A DNA stretch of 64,000 nucleotides from Mytilus trossulus. Lineage: Eukaryota; Mollusca; Bivalvia; Mytilida; Mytilidae. This document shows, in pieces, positions 58,600 through 64,000 of this stretch (the first letter of the stretch is position 1; each line of letters begins with the position of its first letter). The notes beneath the pieces were generated by a model that was not told the origin of the DNA, made no database searches, and saw nothing but the letters and a program-made list of their open reading frames with translations. Position numbers and translations under genes: made by a program. The stretch covers positions 73,505,999 to 73,569,998 of the forward strand of contig NC_086382.1 of the NCBI RefSeq assembly GCF_036588685.1. Direction: 5' to 3'.

Positions 58600-58910
58600 A
58601 CAAAAAACGGAGAATCCTTTATCAAATGGCAAACATCAGAGACTCAAACACATCAAACAATTGGAAAACAACTGTCATAGTTTAACTTTGTTCAAATACG
58701 TCCCCATGTAGAAAATGTTGGATTAAATATGGTTTATAGCTAACAAAACCTCTCAATTGTATGACAGTCGCATATATTTTCACCTTATTGACAGCAAAAG
58801 GTGAACAAAACAAACGGACATAAAAGTAAAATGTCCAAAATAGGAATTCTGCAGTCAACATTGCGTTATAATCGTTAATCACTATAAAACAGAATCCAAT
58901 TCATACAAAG
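58600..58910 (+). repeat. R5 dispersed repeat
   Basis: Blocks GAGAATCCTTTATCAAATGG, ACATCAAACAATTGGAAAAC, TATAGCTAACAAAACCTCTC and GTATGACAGTCGCATA are collinear with the copy at 7.3 kb. Confidence 0.65.
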
Positions 58911-58939
58911 AAAAAGAAGTGGGCATATACACTATAAAC

Positions 58940-59090
58940 AAGGTATATAATTTATAGCTTGTTGTTCGGTGTGAGCCAATGCTCCGTGTTGAAGGCCGTA
59001 CTTTAACCTATAATGGTTTACTTTTAAATTGTTATTTGGATGGAGAGTTGTCTCATTGGCACTCACACCACATCTTCCTATATCTATATA
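58940..59090 (-). repeat. R3-related repeat
   Basis: TTTATAGCTTGTTGTTCGGT, CTCCGTGTTGAAGGCCGTAC and TTGTCTCATTGGCACTCACA repeat the end of the 20.74-21.15 kb copy. Confidence 0.65.
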
Positions 59091-59764
59091 AGCAAAAATA
59101 AAAGACAAGCATAATAAAATGGCCATAGTAAAATGAATACCTTGTCCTAGTTTTAAGGGTGCACACTTTCGATATTTTTGTTTTCCTTGTTTGAACAAAT
59201 ATTCAATTTTTTATTACTATAACATAAGCTTTATGCTTTTTTAAATCATAATCATTTATGATTGGTTTTTAACAGATCTGATACCTATTCAACTATTTAT
59301 ACCTATCTATACCTAAACTTAACAAGGGAAACAAATCGAAGTCATTTTGTATTACAGTGAGTTGACAATGGGTGTTACCGTTTACCTGTAGCTATTGTTC
59401 AACCAGATTTTAACATTGACAATACAATAGGGACATTTAAATTGACCAGTTGGTTTGGTAGATTTAAATCTACCTTGATGCTACCTGAAAAAAAATTATT
59501 GACCTAACCCAACATTTCAGCTGTAAGCATCAGATACGATTGTTCGAAAGATGTATAATTTTCGAGGTCTTTTCCGAAACTGCTCTTCAAATACTTCTGA
59601 TGTAAGTATAACAAATCCAACGAATTTCGAAAGTGTTCGGAAACTATCACTAATAACTAGTTAAAAGAAGAAGAAGAATTCTTTACACTCAAGTATACCT
59701 TTCGTAAATCTAAAGTTTAATATAGAATGGCTTGTGTTAATATTACTATTCCTTGAATAAAGCC

Positions 59765-60085
59765 ATTAAATGCAATTGATAGTTTATAGTGTGTCTTTCT
59801 ATGTTGTAATGTTACACTATTGTTTCTAATAAGGTTGAGTGTTGTAATCCATTAAAACATTTGTTTGCACCGGTCCTAAGTCAGGAACCTGATGTTCAGT
59901 AGTTATTATTTATTGATGTGACTTATAAGTGTTTCTCTTTGTCATTTTTTATATAGATTTGACCTTTGAAGTTCACGTTTGAATGGTTTTACACTAGTCT
60001 TTTTTTGAGCTCTTTATAGCTTGATGTTCGGTGTGATCCATGGCTCCGTGTCAAAGACCGTACTGTGACCTTTAATGGATTACTT
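59765..60085 (-). repeat. R3-related repeat, long copy
   Basis: Collinear with 20.74-21.15 kb from TGTTGTAATGTTACACTATT through TTGCACCGGTCCTAAGTCAG to CTCCGTGTCAAAGACCGTAC, with several indels. Confidence 0.6.
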
Positions 60086-60214
60086 TCACAAGTTAGGCTT
60101 GTTTGCTATCTTAGGTTGAGGGGATAGTTGGGTGCCCACGAACATGTTTACCCCAGCAAATTGAAGATATGTCTGTCCCAATTACGGAGCCTGTAATTGA
60201 GTGGTTGCTGAAGT

Positions 60215-60330
60215 CTTCTATAATGTGTTTTTTTGTATTATTGTTTGTGTTTGTTTGTCTTTGTGTTGAAAGTTTATTTTCGTTTATGAGTTTGAATGTC
60301 CCTCTGGTATTTTTCGCCCCTCTTTTACTA
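60215..60330 (+). mobile_element. Short Penelope-like tail fragment
   Basis: TTTCGTTTATGAGTTTGAAT followed by GTCCCTCTGGTATTTTTCGC and CCCTCTTTTA is the outermost end of the tail at 3210-3260, in reverse complement. Only the terminal ~110 bases are present. Confidence 0.5.
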
Positions 60331-62149
60331 GTTTTTTTAACAGTTGATCTCGACATTGTTCCAGAATATCACAACCGATACGAGACAATCTTAACCTGGC
60401 ATAACACATTTATCCTCATAAAATTAAATTCGTAACTAAACTATATTGATACACAAGACCACCTATATACTGATATATAAGTTTCGTATTGATGAACTCA
60501 ATCCTTTGTGTAAAAAAACTCACTGAACTGGCTGCACTTATCTGCGGGAGAAAAGTCATTCCGATGTCATATTAATCTATATTGTCCGAGTAACGAACGA
60601 GACAAACACTTTTTAGTTATCTATGGCATTGCAATCTCCATTTGAACACAATATTTACAGAGTGTCACAAAATTGACGAAACGGCCTACCCTATCTACAT
60701 ATTTGATATTTTGTACCAGAAAATTTCAACAGGAAGTGGCAGTAAACTTTTTCCACGCTAAACTATTTGGTTGAGATTTGATAGTTTACTAGGCGTGTTT
60801 ATCTTACTGTTTGTTACACAGTAAACACTATATCAGAGTTTTGTTTTATTTTTTTCTTCATTTTTCATATTCTGTACCAAGTCAGTAATATGGCAGTTGT
60901 TATCCATTCGTTCATGCTTTTGATTTTGCCGTTTGATTAGGAACTTGCGTTTTGAATTTACCTCGGAGTTCAGTATTTTTGTGATTTTATTTTTTGTTAC
61001 AGGAAAAACACACTATTTTGTACCCAGTTATCATTGAAGAGGTGTAACTGTATACTTTCAATTATGAAAAGCTATCTACTGTGTTTCCCCTGGCGACGGA
61101 GATCTATCATGGGATAATCACAGGCCATATGTTGGAAAAGGCATGTATTTAACTCCTTATTACTTATATGAGAATGTGAATCAATAAAATCATATGTTTA
61201 ACTTCGAAGAAACCGTATATATAACAAAGAATATCTTGAACAAAACATAAACGTTGCAATCAGATGGCAGCTGGGGTTTCAAGCTATCAATTTTCAGACT
61301 GTTATCTTATTTGATTACTGTATTTTCACGGCAAAAGTCTAAAAAAATAATGACAAAGAAGGGGAGAAAAATACAGAAGGAAATACTTATTTGCATGGCA
61401 AAAAAACCCCCAACCCCAAACCAAAAACGCAAAGTAACAATACATTAGAGAATTTTTTTAAAATAAGAACCTTCTTTTTGATGAATGTGAATGTGTATCA
61501 TCTGTAAGACCCAGCAACACATATAACATTTTTGGTAAATCCACATGACATCTGTAAAGTAGAGTTTGAATTGAACTTGCGACTGGAGTGTGTTTCCCAT
61601 TCGAATAAGGAGCTACTTGATAAAAAACAAATTTGAATGATTGATTTTATATTGGTCTTTAACTCCACTTTCTGTATTTTCAGCTATATAGTAGTGGCCA
61701 GTTTTATTGTTAGAAGAAACTGGAAAATCAACGATCTTCAACAGGAAAACTGACCATTCTCGTCAATTTAGATTGAAGTTCGAATGCACCTTCCAGTGCC
61801 GGATAAAGTAGATGGAGTACCTAGACCTCTCAGCCACCCAGACTCCTAATTTAGATAATATAACTGTTATACGATAGATTTGATTTCAGTGTGAAAAAAC
61901 TTTTACCGCACTCATGAAATAAATACAAAACAAACTTATGCAAACATTGTGTTTATTTATAAGGATACCAATAACCTATTACACATTCATGTTTTGAAAC
62001 TGTCGAAAATGAATCGAAATTAGGTATTATTGAAACTGTTTGTCACATTGTTTCTTATTGATTGATAGATATGGATACTGTTCCCACATTGAGGATACAA
62101 GACTTGTAATTGTGTACAGCAGTTGCGTGTATCTTAATTGTTGGTCCTC

Positions 62150-62285
62150 AATGATCTTCAACTTCGTACTTTATTTGTCCTTTTTTACATTTTTCGATTC
62201 GAGTGTCAATGATGAGTATTTTGTAGACGAAACGCGCGTCTGGCGTAAATATAAAATATCAATCCTGGTATCTATAATGAGTTCA
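62150..62285 (-). repeat. R2 dispersed repeat, reverse copy
   Basis: GAGTGTCAATGATGAGTATT and TAGACGAAACGCGCGTCTGG are the reverse of the R2 core. It interrupts the homology between blocks A and B, so it inserted after the duplication. Confidence 0.65.
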
Positions 62286-62530
62286 TCCTATTTACAAAAT
62301 ACTCCTGAAACTGAAAGTTTTGAAATAAGTAAAAGTTCACACAAATTCATTGTTTGGTATGTTTCAATCTTGTTATTGTCTATGTTTGCTGGATTTAATT
62401 GTTATATTTGCACATGCACTGTATTATGCTTAAAAGTTCACACATATGTATTTCATTAGAAGCAATAGTTTCTATTTGGTAAAGTAGATTTCTGTCATTA
62501 GCGAGGAAACATTACAAACAGGCACAATCT

Positions 62531-62755
62531 TCAATGCTTTAGAGAGTGAGTACATTTGCACTTATGATTCCGATAACAAGCAATAGCCATGATATTATTA
62601 ACACTATAATATTTTCCATTAATGAGACAGAAAATTTCTCTGTAAAATCCCCAATATTTTTTGGTGATAATCTGATTTCTTAAAGAACTAAATTCCTTGT
62701 CACATTTTACAATTTGAATAACACTTGTAAATAGAATGAAACACATAATCTTCAT
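62531..62755 (-). CDS. Small secreted cysteine-bearing protein, 74 aa
   Basis: I do not recognise the family. The start MKIMCFILFTSVIQIVKC is a good signal peptide, with cleavage likely around residue 18. The mature part of about 56 aa is basic and aromatic and has cysteines at 43, 60, 66 and 68, with a C-terminal CYRNHKCKC cluster. I chose this Met and not the more distal in-frame one because the hydrophobic core follows it directly. A frameshifted paralogue at 57945-57710 shows the same signal peptide and C-terminal cluster, so the protein sequence has been under shared descent. A TATATATA string lies 57 bases upstream of the ATG. It has no intron in the coding part, as far as seen. A secreted defence or effector peptide is possible but unproven. 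Confidence 0.6.
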   Translation of the reverse strand: MKIMCFILFTSVIQIVKCDKEFSSLRNQIITKKYWGFYREIFCLINGKYYSVNNIMAIACYRNHKCKCTHSLKH

Positions 62756-62811
62756 ATTACGATTTAACATCGTGAATGGTTCAAGCGTCAAAAGGAATCT
62801 TTGTGATTTAG

Positions 62812-62820
62812 TATATATAT
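62812..62820 (-). promoter_or_regulatory. Candidate TATA box of the small secreted gene
   Basis: ATATATATAC on the minus strand, 57 bases before the ATG at 62755. The paralogous copy keeps a similar ATATAAATA at about 57998-58006, at a comparable distance. Conservation between copies is the main support. Confidence 0.4.
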
Positions 62821-62870
62821 GAAATACGTTCTTACTTGATACGTCTGTATCAATACACAGAATAAGCAAT

Positions 62871-64000
62871 TTGTCTTGTTCTGTTTGATTTCATATTATT
62901 GGTTATAACAATACGTTTTATAATTATTTTTACCTGTATAAGAATGAGTATTTGTAGATCGATTCAGTCAGTCAAATGGTTTACCCTTGTTTTACTTTTA
63001 TCTAAAGTTGAACACGTCTTGTGCATGCGTAACAAGTCTCTAACTAAGCGGTACAATTCAAGCGCACATGGATACGAATTAAATGAGGTCGAATTAGTCT
63101 CTTGCAAGTAAAAAACCCATTAGCTATGTTTCTTTGCTTATTTTGACAAAACTGAACCGAATGGACTGCCATTAGCAACATTTTATTTTACTGTTTTTCA
63201 TTTATGATTAAACAAAAGAAGACCAATGTTTTATCTTGTAGCTAGTTCTCCTGTAGTAGATGCTATTGAATAGATGTATAATCTTCATTTAAAGGTGAAT
63301 TTGTCTCTATTTCTGCTAACTTCACTTTTCCAGCACCATTCTTTATGTTGTTTATTATGTCTTTTGTAGGCTGAGCAAAACGTATACATAGCAAGTTTGC
63401 ATGCACCGATTAGGCTTTCCATTACACATGGATAACGTTTTTCGGTTTTAAATATTAGAAAAAAAATCACATTGCACCAAACAAAAGATAGTTAATGAAG
63501 TATAATGACGCACCAATATATTAGTTTAGGACAGAAATTGGTCTTTCTCTGTTTTGAAACATGATAAAATCATTTATCGAAGGCTACCCCAAACATTTTG
63601 CCATATTGCACCAAGCTGCGTAATCAGTGTTTTTTGTAAGGCTAGCATCAAAGCAGATTTGTCCGATGATGCACCAAGTGAAATTCGTGTGTGAAAAGGT
63701 ACTTTTATTCAAACGTCTAGATATTTAATTATTAGTCTGTTGTGTATACTTAAGAAATTATGATTTTAATTATCTATATAACCTACACGAAGCAGGGACC
63801 CAAATTATTTTCTGTGCACCAACTTGATTTTCCGAGAGCTCGTAGGAGCAAACATGATATATAAAAAGTAAAAACAGAATATATATAGTTCTCTTTGCAT
63901 GAGTTTAATTAACCTCTATTTTTATTGTATTGTATATTACTGAAGCAGAAAATAATACAATTCATGAAGTTTCATTATGGGTTTTATTGTTACTTCCTTG
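62871..64000. other. Window end, no gene recognised
   Basis: AT-rich sequence with short open frames only (62899-63111 plus, 63285-63470 minus) and no family motif. No repeat of the R2, R3 or R5 type is obvious here. Confidence 0.5.

Larger units (their letters stand above)
60835..62870. repeat. Block B: old duplicate of the Ras-like gene's 3' flank
   Basis: Homologous segments in the same order: 60835-60868 with 35073-35100, 61021-61140 with 35100-35220, 61180-61440 with 52470-52740, 61790-61885 with 52785-52880, 61990-62130 with about 56400-57480, and 62290-62870 with about 57540-58060. Shared strings include ATCAGAGTTTTGTT, ACGGCAAAAG, AGACCTCTCAGCCACCCA and CTTATGATTCCGATAACAAG. Each block has its own repeat insertions, for example an R5 fragment (60870-61000) and an R2 copy (62150-62285) in B only. 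I see no copy of the GTPase exons in B. Confidence 0.8.

Noticed and set aside
60400-60835. A second copy of the Ras-like exons upstream of block B
   Set aside because: I searched for the exon 5 coding sequence and its G5 motif and found nothing convincing; the homology begins only in the 3' flank.

Overview
The window looks like AT-rich, transposon-packed nuclear DNA of a bivalve mollusc, most likely a mussel (Mytilus-like). This rests on spliced genes with GT-AG introns, widely spaced small exons, metazoan retroelements, and dispersed repeats that I recognise from mussel DNA. The species is an inference. No rRNA, functional tRNA or CRISPR array is visible.

Layout. (1) 1-5.8 kb: no host gene; a broken Penelope-like retroelement at 3.2-4.7 kb. 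(2) 5.87-17.50 kb, minus strand: a complete nine-exon short-chain dehydrogenase/reductase gene encoding 260 aa. Its introns hold a tandem array with a tRNA-derived head, a 1.3-kb inverted-repeat element and a MITE. (3) 17.5-22.7 kb: intergenic repeats between two divergent genes. (4) 22.73-34.93 kb, plus strand: a complete five-exon Ras-like small GTPase gene encoding 216 aa (RERG/RASL-like). Its introns hold a 2.7-kb foldback element, a 20-bp minisatellite, a TTAA-flanked element and a 300-bp palindrome. Most strikingly, they hold a 42-bp minisatellite grown out of the exon 2/intron 2 junction, so each early unit repeats coding sequence plus the splice donor. (5) 35.22-52.47 kb: one full-length L1/Tx1-like LINE on the minus strand with a 12-bp target duplication. 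It was later split by a 5'-truncated LINE of another family (18-bp target duplication) and by a 9-kb Ty3/gypsy element (1,025-bp LTRs differing at about two positions; ATAG target duplication). (6) 52.5-64 kb: flanking DNA, part of which is an old duplicate (block A, the 35.0-35.2 kb and 52.5-58.1 kb flanks; block B, 60.8-62.9 kb). Each block carries a copy of a small secreted cysteine-bearing protein gene on the minus strand; the copy in block B is open and the copy in block A is frameshifted.

Notable content. The LINE ORF1 protein carries a C-terminal domain that I read as IMPACT/UPF0029-like. The gypsy element carries an extra zinc-finger ORF between pol and its 3' LTR, with a splice-acceptor-like sequence right against its ATG. 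The Ras-like protein lacks the usual G3 Gly/Gln. The SDR has Thr where the catalytic Ser usually lies.

All exon structures were worked out by hand from splice signals, phase and family motifs; no transcript or database was consulted. Repeat boundaries are approximate unless a target duplication is stated.
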